Below are positions 1 through 9,696 of a DNA stretch of 64,000 bases, one piece after another. The stretch spans positions 186,001 to 250,000 of the forward strand of contig NZ_JAJJMO010000001.1 in the NCBI RefSeq assembly GCF_020905345.1, in the 5' to 3' direction. The stretch is from Flavobacterium pisciphilum. GTDB lineage: Bacteria; Bacteroidota; Bacteroidia; Flavobacteriales; Flavobacteriaceae. The notes beneath the pieces were generated by a model. The model saw only the letters and a program-made list of their open reading frames with translations, was not told the DNA's origin and searched no databases. Positions within the stretch are counted from its first letter, which is position 1; the number at the start of each line of letters is the position of its first letter. Both the position numbers and the translations under genes were made by a program.

Positions 1-1029
1 AATTGTTGGTGAAATTTGGTTGCTGTACAATTGTTCTTTTGATTTAATTTCTCCTTGTGCTTCTACTCCATTTCCAAAAATAACTAACCAAACTTGATTG
101 GCTCCTTTTACATCTGAACCGTGATCTCTCCATTTATCCAAGGGTTCTGTCCCCCTACCATGATCTGTTGAAATAATAAAAATGGTATTGTTTTTATAAA
201 AAGAATCTTTCTGAGTAAAATCCCATAATTGTTTGATTAATGTATCTGTTGCATTTGCTGATTTTAAATAGGCTTCATAGTTCCCATCGTGTGCAAAGTC
301 ATCTGTTTCTCCATAAGCGATATAAATCAATTCAGGATGTTCCTTTTTCATATATTCTAACGCATAATTAGATGTAAAAGCATCAAGTCGAACTGAATCC
401 CAAGGTGATGGAACTATTGGTTGTAATTCATTCAGAAAAGCTTCTCTAGGAGTAAGTTTCTTTCCTGTGGCCAATTCAAAACCTGCATTTATAGGCAATT
501 GGGAACGTTCTCTATTAATAATAAATGGGAATACATCCCAACTACCAAAAGCCGCAACCTTTCCTTTGTAAGACGATAGATTATTTACCTTTTCTAGAAT
601 AGTAGTGTTTGGATTATTGATTTTGTCATTACTGCTAATTCGTTTATCATCTGCTGCACCAGTTAAAATTTCATTGTATCCAGGATACGAAAACCACATT
701 GTATTGGTTAAGTTCACATTACTTCCTTCATTTCTATTTCCGTGTAATTGTCCCATTTTGGTCACCTCATTCCAGAAAAAAGGCATTAGAACACTTCTTC
801 TTTCTTCAGGTGTGTTTCTCCAAAACTTAGTTTTTAAATCTTTAACATCCTTAACATATTTTTTTTCATTAATAAGGTTTGCATCTGCACCTGTGAATAA
901 TTCCTCCCATCGGAAACCATCTAAAGTAATTAACACGATTTTGGGCTTCTTTGAGGTTTCCTTTTGTTGCGCATGCATTCCAAAAAAGGATAATAAAACT
1001 ATACTTGTAATTGTTACTGTTTTTCTCAT
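1..1029 (-). CDS. Alkaline-phosphatase-superfamily hydrolase (type I phosphodiesterase-like), C-terminus cut by window edge
   Basis: The minus-strand frame opens at ATG 1029 and stays open to base 1, giving 343 codons without a stop, so the 3' end lies outside. It begins with a signal peptide (about residues 1-20, ending HAQQ). Metal-binding landmarks of the alkaline phosphatase superfamily are visible: LITLDGFRW (Asp37), GETDDFAHDG near residue 240 and STDHGRG near residue 288. The segment YPGYNEILTG near residue 115 sits where the nucleophile (Ser/Thr) usually lies; here the central residue appears to be Asn. It is probably a periplasmic phosphoesterase or a phosphoglyceromutase-like homologue. 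It follows a calcineurin-like phosphoesterase by 54 bases on the same strand, suggesting joint function in phosphate-ester breakdown. The superfamily is clear; the substrate is unknown. Confidence 0.8.
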   Translation of the reverse strand, partial: MRKTVTITSIVLLSFFGMHAQQKETSKKPKIVLITLDGFRWEELFTGADANLINEKKYVKDVKDLKTKFWRNTPEERRSVLMPFFWNEVTKMGQLHGNRNEGSNVNLTNTMWFSYPGYNEILTGAADDKRISSNDKINNPNTTILEKVNNLSSYKGKVAAFGSWDVFPFIINRERSQLPINAGFELATGKKLTPREAFLNELQPIVPSPWDSVRLDAFTSNYALEYMKKEHPELIYIAYGETDDFAHDGNYEAYLKSANATDTLIKQLWDFTQKDSFYKNNTIFIISTDHGRGTEPLDKWRDHGSDVKGANQVWLVIFGNGVEAQGEIKSKEQLYSNQISPTI

Positions 1030-1083
1030 TTTTTGATAAATTAAGCTTTAGACTATAATTATTTATTTTATTCTTTTTCCTAG

Positions 1084-2589
1084 TTATTGTATCCACAAAA
1101 CAGCATTACCATGTGCTTCTAAGTTAATTCCTTTGCTTAAAGCTTTTATTCTTATGCTGTGAGCACCAGGTATTAAATTAGCTGGTTTTTCTATTCTCCA
1201 TAGATGCGTACTAATTGTTTCTGGTTTTGGAGATTTAGAAATATTCATACTGTCATATTTTCCTTGGCTTTGTAAATAATATTGCTTTTGGACGTTTGGT
1301 GAAACACCATCGTATTTCATCATTTCGATCCAATTTCCTCCATCATAACTAATGTAGGTTTTCGTTGCCTCATCGGCTGCAAATACATTAGCATATATAA
1401 AGTTATCATTTAAAACGTTTAGTGTTGTATCCCATTCGTTTATTTTTGGTACTGATATATCTATTTGTTTGCTACTAGGTGCTCCAGAAACTTTATAATC
1501 GTATGAATATTTGGTATCATTAATTCCAACTGTCCAGTATCCCTTGGGTGTACCATCATGCATCAATGCAAAAGGAATTTGATCAACATCATGCGGACCT
1601 TGCCACCAAGAACCACATACAGCTCCAGCAACTAACTCATGAATGGGCTCTTGCCCTTCTCTATCAAAATATTTATGATATTGAGTATGAGTATGTCCGG
1701 CGCTAATCAAAACCTTATTAAAGGGCTTTAATGATGTTATTATCCAATCTTTATCTTCCATTTCTTCTAACGGAATGTGCATAAATATGTTTATCGAGTC
1801 ATAATTATCTTTCTCCAATTTAATCAAATTTGTTATAAACTCTTTTTGAGTTTCATCAAGGCGACCTACATATTCTTTTTGATTTGTAGGATAAATGTTA
1901 TTCAGTACCAAGAATAATTGCTTTCCGAATTTAAAAGCATAATATGATGGTCCGAAGATGTCCTCAAAGCTTTTGTCTCTATCATGAAAAGCTTTTTCTT
2001 TAAAGTTCAAATCGTGATTTCCAATTGTGTAAAATATTGGAGCTCCTATTAATCCTAAAGTTTCTGATAAAGGTTTAAAAATGGATAAATTATCAAAGGA
2101 AAGATCTCCTAGAGGAACTATGAAATCAATTTCTTTGTCCATTAATTCTTCTGTAACTAGCTTTCCAACATGATGAACATCATCCATAACATCTACTTGA
2201 GTATCTCCTAATAGAACAACTTTTAGCTCTTTATTTTCTTGATTCGGAAGGAAACCAAAATTATATTTTTGCAATTGCTTTATTTTGTCAAATGGAACAT
2301 AAAACAATACTCCGTTTTGGTTGTTTCTCTTAGAAATATAGTCCGTTGGTTTAATCACAAAAACAGTATTCCCTTCTATTTTATTAATGGTATAGTTTCC
2401 TTTAGAGTCAGTTTTAATAATTTCTTTTCCATTAGAAACCAAAACATTAGGAAGTGTTATTTCATTGTTATCATGAATGCCATTTTCATTAGTGTCAACA
2501 AAGACAATTCCCGAAAGTTTGTCTTTTGACTGCCCAAAACAAATCGTATAACTTAACAGTAAAAAAATGCTTGTAACTATTTTATACAT
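1084..2589 (-). CDS. Calcineurin-like metallophosphoesterase with N- and C-terminal accessory domains
   Basis: This 501-residue exported protein has a signal peptide ending near CFGQ (residue 20). Residues 24-110 resemble an SdrD-B/MetallophosN-type beta domain with a DTNENGIHDNNE calcium-loop-like motif. The dinuclear-metal phosphoesterase core follows: GDT (128-130), GDLSFD (161), GNHD (190-193) and a late GHTHT near residue 300. After about residue 320 comes a region like the C-terminal MetallophosC domain. These motifs are diagnostic for calcineurin-like phosphoesterases; substrate specificity cannot be read. It starts 25 bases after the stop of the phosphatase fusion gene upstream on the minus strand and probably shares its transcript. 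Confidence 0.88.
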   Translation of the reverse strand: MYKIVTSIFLLLSYTICFGQSKDKLSGIVFVDTNENGIHDNNEITLPNVLVSNGKEIIKTDSKGNYTINKIEGNTVFVIKPTDYISKRNNQNGVLFYVPFDKIKQLQKYNFGFLPNQENKELKVVLLGDTQVDVMDDVHHVGKLVTEELMDKEIDFIVPLGDLSFDNLSIFKPLSETLGLIGAPIFYTIGNHDLNFKEKAFHDRDKSFEDIFGPSYYAFKFGKQLFLVLNNIYPTNQKEYVGRLDETQKEFITNLIKLEKDNYDSINIFMHIPLEEMEDKDWIITSLKPFNKVLISAGHTHTQYHKYFDREGQEPIHELVAGAVCGSWWQGPHDVDQIPFALMHDGTPKGYWTVGINDTKYSYDYKVSGAPSSKQIDISVPKINEWDTTLNVLNDNFIYANVFAADEATKTYISYDGGNWIEMMKYDGVSPNVQKQYYLQSQGKYDSMNISKSPKPETISTHLWRIEKPANLIPGAHSIRIKALSKGINLEAHGNAVLWIQ

Positions 2590-2614
2590 AGTAATATTTC
2601 TATATAATTAAAAT

Positions 2615-4441
2615 TTATTTTGCACCAAGTAATTCCATTATTTTGCTGTAAATAGCTGTGTTTTGATAAACACCCATAAAGTTTTGTGCTCCTGGTCCAT
2701 ATGCAAAAACGGGAACTGCCACCGACGTATGATCATTGGTACTAAAACTTCCGTGTACATATCCTTTTTCTATACTTCCATCTATTAATGAAAGACCACC
2801 TGTTTCATGATCGGCTGTAACGATTAATAGGGTTTCTGGATTTTTATCTACAAATTCCATTGCTTGCCCAACCAAACAGTCAAAATCTAATAATTCGCGA
2901 ACAACATATTCTACATTGTTACTGTGACCTCCGTAATCAATCTGTGCACCTTCGGCCATGATAAAAAATGGTTGAGAAGTTTTAGAAAAAGTATTCGTTG
3001 TTTTAGATAAAGATTTAGCTAGAAAATCGCCTCTCCCATTTTTTACAGAAACTACTGCCGCATCTTCTAGAACTACAAAACGTGGATTGCTAATGGTATC
3101 TATAGCACTGAATTTATCCGAAAAGCTATAGCCTTTTTTTATTAATGCTTCCGCTAAGTTTTTACCGTCTTTACGTGATTTAAATTCATTTTGACCTCCC
3201 CCAATTAAAATGTCAGTTGGATTTGTTAAAAAATCTTCTGCAATGGCTTCGCTATAACTTCTATCAGACTGATGTCCGTAAAAAGCGGCAGGTGTAGCAT
3301 CGGTGATATTACCACAAGAAATAAGGGCTGTTTTGTAGTTTCTTTTAGCCAAGATTTGTGTTATCGATTCTAAAGGTTTTCCATTTTCATCAACACCAAT
3401 AAATCGGTTATTGGTTTTATGCCCAGATGCCATAGCAGTAGCACCAGCAGCGGAATCAGTAATATAACTATCAGAAGCTTTGGTTATCGAAAATCCTTGG
3501 GTAGGTATGTTAAACATATTTAGTTTACCCTTATTGGCTGTATAACCTGCATAAATTTGACTCAATCCCATTCCGTCACCAATAAGAAGTATCACATTTT
3601 TAGGTCGTTTCTTTTTAGAAAATGCAGAACTGTTTTTTGGCACGTATGTTTCGTGAAATTCTGTATTTTGGTAAAATGCAGTTTTTATATTTTTGATGAA
3701 TTGTGTTAATGCCGAAGTATTATCTGTTGCAATATAATCTACATGCAAATTCATAAGCGTCATCCAAGTATTCACATTGTCTTGTGTAGACCAGAATCTT
3801 ATTTTTTTATTCTGATCGTGCACTTTTTTGATTATAGCTTGAATTTTTTCTGAATCGATTTGTGTCAAGACTCCTTTGCCATTCCAGATGGTATGGTCTT
3901 TTAAATCTTCGCTAATCATTTCTATACGCGATAATTCTTGTGCTGTATAAGTTTCATTAAGTCTTCCGTCAAAATAAATAAAGGATGGATATTCATTCCA
4001 TTTTGATGAAGAAGGTCTGTTGCCAGAAATAACTACTTTTAAATTTTTGTTTGAGATTAATTCAGGATATAATTTAAGCTGCTCTACGATTTTTTTTAAA
4101 GTTGCTTCTGCATCTGACTTGATGTCAATCATCAATATTAATGGTTTATCACTTTTGTAAGCATTGCTATTTAACTCTTTAAGTTTTAATTGAAGTGGAT
4201 TAAGATAAAGGCTTCTTAAAGTAGTATTTATATTTATTTCTTTTGAAGTATGAGCAACAAATAAATCATCATTTACTAAAAAAACATCTGCTTCAATTAC
4301 ACCTGTTTCATTGGCATAAGCTTCATAAAAAGGTAATGGGCTTGCATAATCATTATGCGAATGAATATTGGTAGAACTGTATTCCTGTGCCTGTGCTAAC
4401 AGACAAAAATGAAGGCAAAAAAGGAGGATTATTTTTTTCAT
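2615..4441 (-). CDS. Glycerophosphodiesterase-like / alkaline phosphatase fusion protein
   Basis: This 608-residue protein has a signal peptide (residues 1-18). Residues about 22-250 resemble a PI-PLC/glycerophosphodiester phosphodiesterase-type TIM barrel: NIHSHNDYASP at the start, EADVFLV, LMIDIKSD and a late DYIATDN. Residues about 280-608 form a complete alkaline phosphatase domain with LIGDGMG (metal site, near 288), TDSAAGATAM (nucleophile Ser near 329), HKTNN and TADHETGG (metal ligands near 543). Fusing a diesterase to a monoesterase would let one periplasmic polypeptide cleave a phosphodiester and release phosphate; this is inference. The diesterase half is less canonical than the phosphatase half, so it may be degenerate. 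The gene lies between SusD and the calcineurin-like gene, with a hairpin separating it from SusD. Confidence 0.87.
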   Translation of the reverse strand: MKKIILLFCLHFCLLAQAQEYSSTNIHSHNDYASPLPFYEAYANETGVIEADVFLVNDDLFVAHTSKEININTTLRSLYLNPLQLKLKELNSNAYKSDKPLILMIDIKSDAEATLKKIVEQLKLYPELISNKNLKVVISGNRPSSSKWNEYPSFIYFDGRLNETYTAQELSRIEMISEDLKDHTIWNGKGVLTQIDSEKIQAIIKKVHDQNKKIRFWSTQDNVNTWMTLMNLHVDYIATDNTSALTQFIKNIKTAFYQNTEFHETYVPKNSSAFSKKKRPKNVILLIGDGMGLSQIYAGYTANKGKLNMFNIPTQGFSITKASDSYITDSAAGATAMASGHKTNNRFIGVDENGKPLESITQILAKRNYKTALISCGNITDATPAAFYGHQSDRSYSEAIAEDFLTNPTDILIGGGQNEFKSRKDGKNLAEALIKKGYSFSDKFSAIDTISNPRFVVLEDAAVVSVKNGRGDFLAKSLSKTTNTFSKTSQPFFIMAEGAQIDYGGHSNNVEYVVRELLDFDCLVGQAMEFVDKNPETLLIVTADHETGGLSLIDGSIEKGYVHGSFSTNDHTSVAVPVFAYGPGAQNFMGVYQNTAIYSKIMELLGAK

Positions 4442-4513
4442 GGAAATATATTTTGTTCATTTTTAAAGCTGTAGGTAACTTTAAGAAATGGAAGTGAGTT
4501 GTTGTTGTTAAAA

Positions 4514-4550
4514 TATAAACCAGTCTTTCTATTCAAAAAACTGGTTTATT
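4514..4550 (-). terminator. Hairpin downstream of susD-like gene
   Basis: Ten-base arms (ATAAACCAGT and ACTGGTTTAT) enclose a loop of about 15 bases, roughly 90 bases after the SusD stop. The stem is AT-rich and the minus-strand T tract is weak, so it may be a partial terminator or an RNA-processing element separating susCD from the phosphatase genes. Confidence 0.45.
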
Positions 4551-4638
4551 AAGTATATAGAATGTTTTCTTTTTTACAACTGCAAACTCACTTAGAGCTT
4601 GCAGCGTAAAAAATTACAAAAACAAATGAAACTACTAA

Positions 4639-6174
4639 TTACCACCCTTTGTTTTGGGTTAATGCTCCTTTACTCACGGCAATTTCATCTGGCGGTATAG
4701 GCCAAACATGGTGAATAGTTGGATTAAAACTACGTGCAGGATAAATTACTGTACCATTATAATGGTGCAAAGGTTGTGCATAAGTAGCTTGGGCATCTCC
4801 CCAACGTACTAAATCAAAATGACGATCTGTCCATTCTCCAGCTAACTCACAACGTCTTTCTCTTTTTAAATCTACCATAGTTGCTCCTGAAATGCTTTTT
4901 AGATCTGCACGATTACGAATCATGTTTATCTCTTTATCTGCATTTTGACCTTTCATTAATTTTGCTTCAGCAAGCATTAATATTACATCAGCATAGCGCA
5001 AAAGTGGTACGTTAAGTGCTGTTGAAGGTTTATCTCCATTTGCATTTACATAACGTATATCTACTCCGCCTGAAGTGGTTTTAGGATAACTAAATGGCTC
5101 CATGTATTTTTTGAACTGGTATCCTGTTCTATTACTAGAACCTGCTGTATATTTTCCTTCGTTAAAGGTTACTGATTCACCGAAATAGGTGAATTTATCT
5201 CCTTTTTGTAAAATGGTTGCGCTGCGTCTTTTATCTGCAGGATCATACGCATCAAATAATTCTTTGGTAGGATAAAAATTTCCCCAACCGTTATAAGCTC
5301 CCCATCCTTTATCTTCTAGACAAACTCCTGGAAATATAGAACCTAGAGAAGTATTCTCTGCACTTGATGTAACAGACCAAATATATTCTGAAGACCAATT
5401 GTTTTTAATTTTAAATACATCTTCAAAATTAGGCAGCAAAATATGTTTACCACTATTTACAATCATATCTGCATATTTTATGGCATTATCCCAATCTTTT
5501 GCATATAAATACGTACGCACTAAATATCCCCAAGCTGCTGTTTTATGAGCACGCCCATAATTATCAGCCGTTAGCTCATTAAAATAAGGTAATAAATCGG
5601 CTGCTTTAATTAAATCGGCTGCGATATAAGCGTAATTCTCTGCTACATTTTTTGCACGTGGCACATATACATTTGTAGGATCTACTCTATCTTGAATCGG
5701 GATTCCTGCACGATCATCGCCATAGTGATATGCCAATTCTAAATGCATTACTGCGTGATTAAAATAGGCTTCTCCCAACATCATTTTTTTAGTTTTTTCG
5801 TCTAAAGGAATGTTTGGAATGTTACGGATAACATCATTACAACGTTTCATAATCTCATAATGGATTCTCCAAATGTCTTTAGTATCTGATTCTGAACCAT
5901 CAACTATGAAGTTTTTTATACGTTCTGCATTTTGTCTGGGTTTGGTTCCGATATCATCACTGGCATTGTTTAGCCAGAAAAAACCACGTCCATACATATT
6001 ATCATCAGAGTACAAAGCGTAAATAGCATTGACTCCTGCTTTTGCATCAGCAGGTGTTTTCCAGAAATTTCCAGTCGAAGGTGCTCCTTGTGGTACTAAG
6101 TCTAGTTCACTCTCACAAGCTGTTGCGCCTAGCAACATTGTAAAACTCAATAATAAAATATTTATCTTTTTCAT
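4639..6174 (-). CDS. SusD/RagB family substrate-binding outer-membrane lipoprotein
   Basis: The 511-residue product starts with a lipoprotein signal peptide (lipobox GATAC near residue 20, followed by ESELDL). It then has the SusD N-terminal pattern NFWKTPADAKAGVNAIYAL and tetratricopeptide-like helices. It ends in the typical HHVWPIPPDEI segment and a terminal NKGW. SusD proteins cap the SusC barrel and bind substrate at the cell surface. The gene starts 18 bases after the SusC stop, as in almost all Sus pairs. The neighbouring phosphatases suggest a phosphorylated ligand rather than a plain glycan, since no glycoside hydrolase is present. That ligand assignment is inference. Confidence 0.95.
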   Translation of the reverse strand: MKKINILLLSFTMLLGATACESELDLVPQGAPSTGNFWKTPADAKAGVNAIYALYSDDNMYGRGFFWLNNASDDIGTKPRQNAERIKNFIVDGSESDTKDIWRIHYEIMKRCNDVIRNIPNIPLDEKTKKMMLGEAYFNHAVMHLELAYHYGDDRAGIPIQDRVDPTNVYVPRAKNVAENYAYIAADLIKAADLLPYFNELTADNYGRAHKTAAWGYLVRTYLYAKDWDNAIKYADMIVNSGKHILLPNFEDVFKIKNNWSSEYIWSVTSSAENTSLGSIFPGVCLEDKGWGAYNGWGNFYPTKELFDAYDPADKRRSATILQKGDKFTYFGESVTFNEGKYTAGSSNRTGYQFKKYMEPFSYPKTTSGGVDIRYVNANGDKPSTALNVPLLRYADVILMLAEAKLMKGQNADKEINMIRNRADLKSISGATMVDLKRERRCELAGEWTDRHFDLVRWGDAQATYAQPLHHYNGTVIYPARSFNPTIHHVWPIPPDEIAVSKGALTQNKGW

Positions 6175-6192
6175 TTTATTTGTTTTATTTTT

Positions 6193-9100
6193 TTAAAAAG
6201 TTGCGTTTACTCCTGTCATATAAATTCTTGAAAGTGGGTAACGCCCTAAGTCCATTCCAAAGTTTTTAAGCCCAACTTCTGGGTCCATACCTGAGTATTT
6301 GGTAATTGTAAAAAGATTTTGTCCTGAAATAAAGAATCTAAGATTTGCTTTTCCGTTTAACCAACGTTCTTTAACTGTATAACCGATAGAAAGGTTTTTT
6401 AATCTTAAAAAAGATGCATCTTCTATATAGAAGTCTGAAATTCTTCCGAAGTTATTGTTGTTGTCTTTTGCAGAAAGTATTGGAATAGTTGACCCTGTAT
6501 TTTGTGGAGACCAAGCATCTTTGGCATCTGCCAATAAATTATAACCTGGGAAAGAAGCATTCAAGCCCGTGTATTTTACAGCGTTGAAATTGCTATTGCC
6601 TACTGCTCCACTTAAAAAGATATTCATATCAAACCCATTATATCTAAAGTTCATGTTTAAACTATAAGTTGTTTTAGGAAATGGACTTCCTAACACTACT
6701 CTATCGCTATTATTAATTACACCATCTCCATTCATGTCTTTGAATTTAATATCACCTGCAACTGCATTAGGTTGATAAACCTCTCCTTTTGAATTTACAT
6801 AAGCTTTTGCTTCTGCATTGCTTTGGAATAATCCGTCTGTTTTATATCCATAAAATGCACCTACTGGGCTTCCGACTTGATAAATATTGGCTAGAGGCAA
6901 ACTACGTACTCTGCTGACATTAAGTGGTTCTAGTGAAGTTAAATCATCTTTGATTGAAACAATTTTGTTATCTAAAAAAGCCACATTTGCAGTAACATCA
7001 AATTTAAAATCTCCACGTGCTTTTTGATACGTAAGACTTCCTTCAATACCTCTATTTTCTACATTACCTGAGTTTACAATACGTCCTAACGGTGTTCCTG
7101 ATACTCCTGGTAATTGATCACGAACCAACATATCTTTATTTGTTTTCACGTAAGCATCTATAGATCCTGACAAGCTATTGTGAAATAGACTAAAGTCTAA
7201 TCCTAAGTTGGTTTGTTCTGAACTTTCCCATTTTAAAGCTGGATTTGATAATTCGCTTTCTGAATACCCATAATTAATTATTGGAGTAGATCCTATTAAG
7301 GCTGAAGTTTGTGATAATGGAACACTAAATTGGTATGGTCCTAAGTTTCCTAAATTTCCGATTTGTCCCCAACTGGCACGTAGTTTTAAACTGCTTACAA
7401 TTGGATTAAGGCTTTCCATAAATGCTTCTTCTGAGATTAACCAACCTGCAGATAAGGATGGATACACTTTCCAACGATTCTCTGAAGTAAGTTTTGATGT
7501 TCCGTCGCGACGAACAATTCCTGAGAATAAATACTTTTGATTGAAATCATAGTTTAATCTTCCCACATAAGATGAAATAATTTCTTCTGACATTCCTGCT
7601 TCTGTTTGCTGAATTAATTTAGCATTAAGCAGATAACGTTGTGATGGATCTTCATTGTCAAAACCTGTACCTGTAATTGTATAAAATTCTCTTTTGGTTT
7701 GCTGATAGGTATATCCTGCTAGTGCCTTAAAATTATGCTTTCCAAAAGATTTATCGTATGAAATAGTTTGCTCACTCAATAAGTCTGTTGTTGTAGCTGT
7801 AGATTGTGTTAATCTATTGTAATCGAATATTTTACCTGGTTCTGTGATTTTAACCGAAAAATCTTTTGAATTGTTTTGTATTCTGGTGAAACCCCAGTTT
7901 GATTTTACTTTTAATCCTTTTGTAATTTCCCATTCGGCATAAGGGTTAATCAAAATTGTAGAAACTGGATTGCGGTTATCCAATCTTTTTAAATAAGCTA
8001 CTGGATTTATAACATCTCCATACGATCCTATGTATTTCTCTGGAACACCTCCAAAAGAACCAGATCCATCTTCTCTATAAATAGTTGCATTGGGCGGATA
8101 AAAGATAGCTCCCAAAATTGCTCCTGTATATGCATTTGTAGTATTAGCACTTTGACCATCTGTTAACGAATAGGTTAAATTTTCTCCTATTGTGAAATTT
8201 GGCGCTAGTTTAAAAGAAGAATTTGCTCTTGCTGTATAGCGATTACCGAACGTATTTAATAATATCCCTTCATTTTTACGGTAACTCCCAGAAAGAAAGA
8301 AATTAGATTTTTCTGTTTTACCATTTACAGAAATAGATAAATCTTGAACTTGACCTATTTGAAAAATTTCATCCATCCAATCTGTTTTGGTTGTTCTGGC
8401 TGTAGGTTCAAATGCAGGATCAAAAGCTGGTATTCTTGGTAATCCCGCGTTATCTGTAGCTGTGTTCATAGCATCTGCATATTCTGCAGCATTTAGTACT
8501 TTTAATTTTTTGGCTACATTCTGTAAACCACCTTGATAATTTACATTTACATTAATGCGTTCTGAAGTACCTTTTTTAGAAGTAATTAAAATAACACCTC
8601 CAGAAGCTCTTGCTCCATAAATTGCTGCCGATGCGGCGTCTTTCAAAACACTTATCGAAGCAATATCATTAGGATTAATAGTATTTAATGAACCACTGTA
8701 AATAATTCCGTCTAAGACAATTAATGGTGTTTCGGCATTTAAAGATCCAATACCACGAATATTTATTGTTGGTTCTCCTGTTGGATCTCCTCCATTATTG
8801 ATAACTGTAACACCTGCAACTGTACCTTGTAATAATTCGGCTGCTGAATTATAAGTTCTGCTTGATGTTTCTTTCATAGAAACGGCTCCAACAGCTCCTA
8901 AAACTTCTCCCTTTTTTACACTACCATATCCCATAACAACAACTTCTTGCAGTTGTTTTACATCTGATACTAGTTTAACACTTAGATTATTAGTTGATTG
9001 GTTAATTTTAACTTCTTGTGTGATATAGCCCACATACGAAAAAACAAGTGTTGCTTCGCTTGAATTGATTACCATACTAAAAGCCCCATCAAAATCGGTA

Positions 9101-9582
9101 GTTGCCGTTGCGTCTGAGTTTTTATCTTTGATTCCTACTCCCGGTAATGGCAGTTTGTCGTCGCTACCATAAACAATTCCCGAAATAGTAATTTTATTTT
9201 GACCTACTTCACTACTCTTTTGGTTCTTCTTGATTACAACATTGTTATTTATGATTTCATATTTCAAAAAGAAGCTTGTACAAACTTTGTCAAGCGCCTG
9301 CTCTAAGGTTACATTATTAAGTTTTAGGCTAATTTTTTGATTTGTATTTATCTGATTGGCTTCGTACATAAAGTGTACATCTACTTGTTTTTCAATATTT
9401 TGAAGAATACTCTTTATATTTTCGTTTTCTACTTTTAGGGTTACTCTTTTATTACTACCAACATTACTCGCTTTTGTCGTTAGTCCGATAAAGAATAAAG
9501 CCGTGAGCATAATCAATTGGACTAATACACGCTTCTTAATTCTTTGACAGTTTACGACGTACCGCATTTGTTTTTCGTTCAT
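6193..9582 (-). CDS. SusC/RagA TonB-linked outer-membrane transporter with STN signalling domain
   Basis: At 1129 residues this is a full SusC. After a signal peptide (to about residue 38) comes an STN domain (about 45-118) that receives or transmits signal to FecR. A carboxypeptidase-regulatory-like domain (about 130-205), a TonB box (EVVVMGYG near 215) and a plug with the SusC motifs NIRGIGSLN and LVVLDG-like LIVLDGIIY follow. The 22-strand beta-barrel ends in aromatic Phe (MTGVNATF). The STN domain together with the adjacent FecR and sigma genes makes it a transducer: substrate import induces its own operon. It lies 114 bases after the FecR gene and is followed by SusD. Confidence 0.95.
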   Translation of the reverse strand: MNEKQMRYVVNCQRIKKRVLVQLIMLTALFFIGLTTKASNVGSNKRVTLKVENENIKSILQNIEKQVDVHFMYEANQINTNQKISLKLNNVTLEQALDKVCTSFFLKYEIINNNVVIKKNQKSSEVGQNKITISGIVYGSDDKLPLPGVGIKDKNSDATATTDFDGAFSMVINSSEATLVFSYVGYITQEVKINQSTNNLSVKLVSDVKQLQEVVVMGYGSVKKGEVLGAVGAVSMKETSSRTYNSAAELLQGTVAGVTVINNGGDPTGEPTINIRGIGSLNAETPLIVLDGIIYSGSLNTINPNDIASISVLKDAASAAIYGARASGGVILITSKKGTSERINVNVNYQGGLQNVAKKLKVLNAAEYADAMNTATDNAGLPRIPAFDPAFEPTARTTKTDWMDEIFQIGQVQDLSISVNGKTEKSNFFLSGSYRKNEGILLNTFGNRYTARANSSFKLAPNFTIGENLTYSLTDGQSANTTNAYTGAILGAIFYPPNATIYREDGSGSFGGVPEKYIGSYGDVINPVAYLKRLDNRNPVSTILINPYAEWEITKGLKVKSNWGFTRIQNNSKDFSVKITEPGKIFDYNRLTQSTATTTDLLSEQTISYDKSFGKHNFKALAGYTYQQTKREFYTITGTGFDNEDPSQRYLLNAKLIQQTEAGMSEEIISSYVGRLNYDFNQKYLFSGIVRRDGTSKLTSENRWKVYPSLSAGWLISEEAFMESLNPIVSSLKLRASWGQIGNLGNLGPYQFSVPLSQTSALIGSTPIINYGYSESELSNPALKWESSEQTNLGLDFSLFHNSLSGSIDAYVKTNKDMLVRDQLPGVSGTPLGRIVNSGNVENRGIEGSLTYQKARGDFKFDVTANVAFLDNKIVSIKDDLTSLEPLNVSRVRSLPLANIYQVGSPVGAFYGYKTDGLFQSNAEAKAYVNSKGEVYQPNAVAGDIKFKDMNGDGVINNSDRVVLGSPFPKTTYSLNMNFRYNGFDMNIFLSGAVGNSNFNAVKYTGLNASFPGYNLLADAKDAWSPQNTGSTIPILSAKDNNNNFGRISDFYIEDASFLRLKNLSIGYTVKERWLNGKANLRFFISGQNLFTITKYSGMDPEVGLKNFGMDLGRYPLSRIYMTGVNATF

Positions 9583-9696
9583 AATTTTAAGTTTTAGTTG
9601 TTTCTGGATTTTAAATTTTCTTGTTTTTTGTGAGCTCTTTTTTGGTATTTTTAATTTGCATAGTGGTATTAGCTGATTTATTCTGTATTAAAAAAG

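Noticed and set aside
605..1036. Plus-strand frame of 143 codons
   Set aside because: It is antisense to the clear phosphatase frame and has no recognisable domain.
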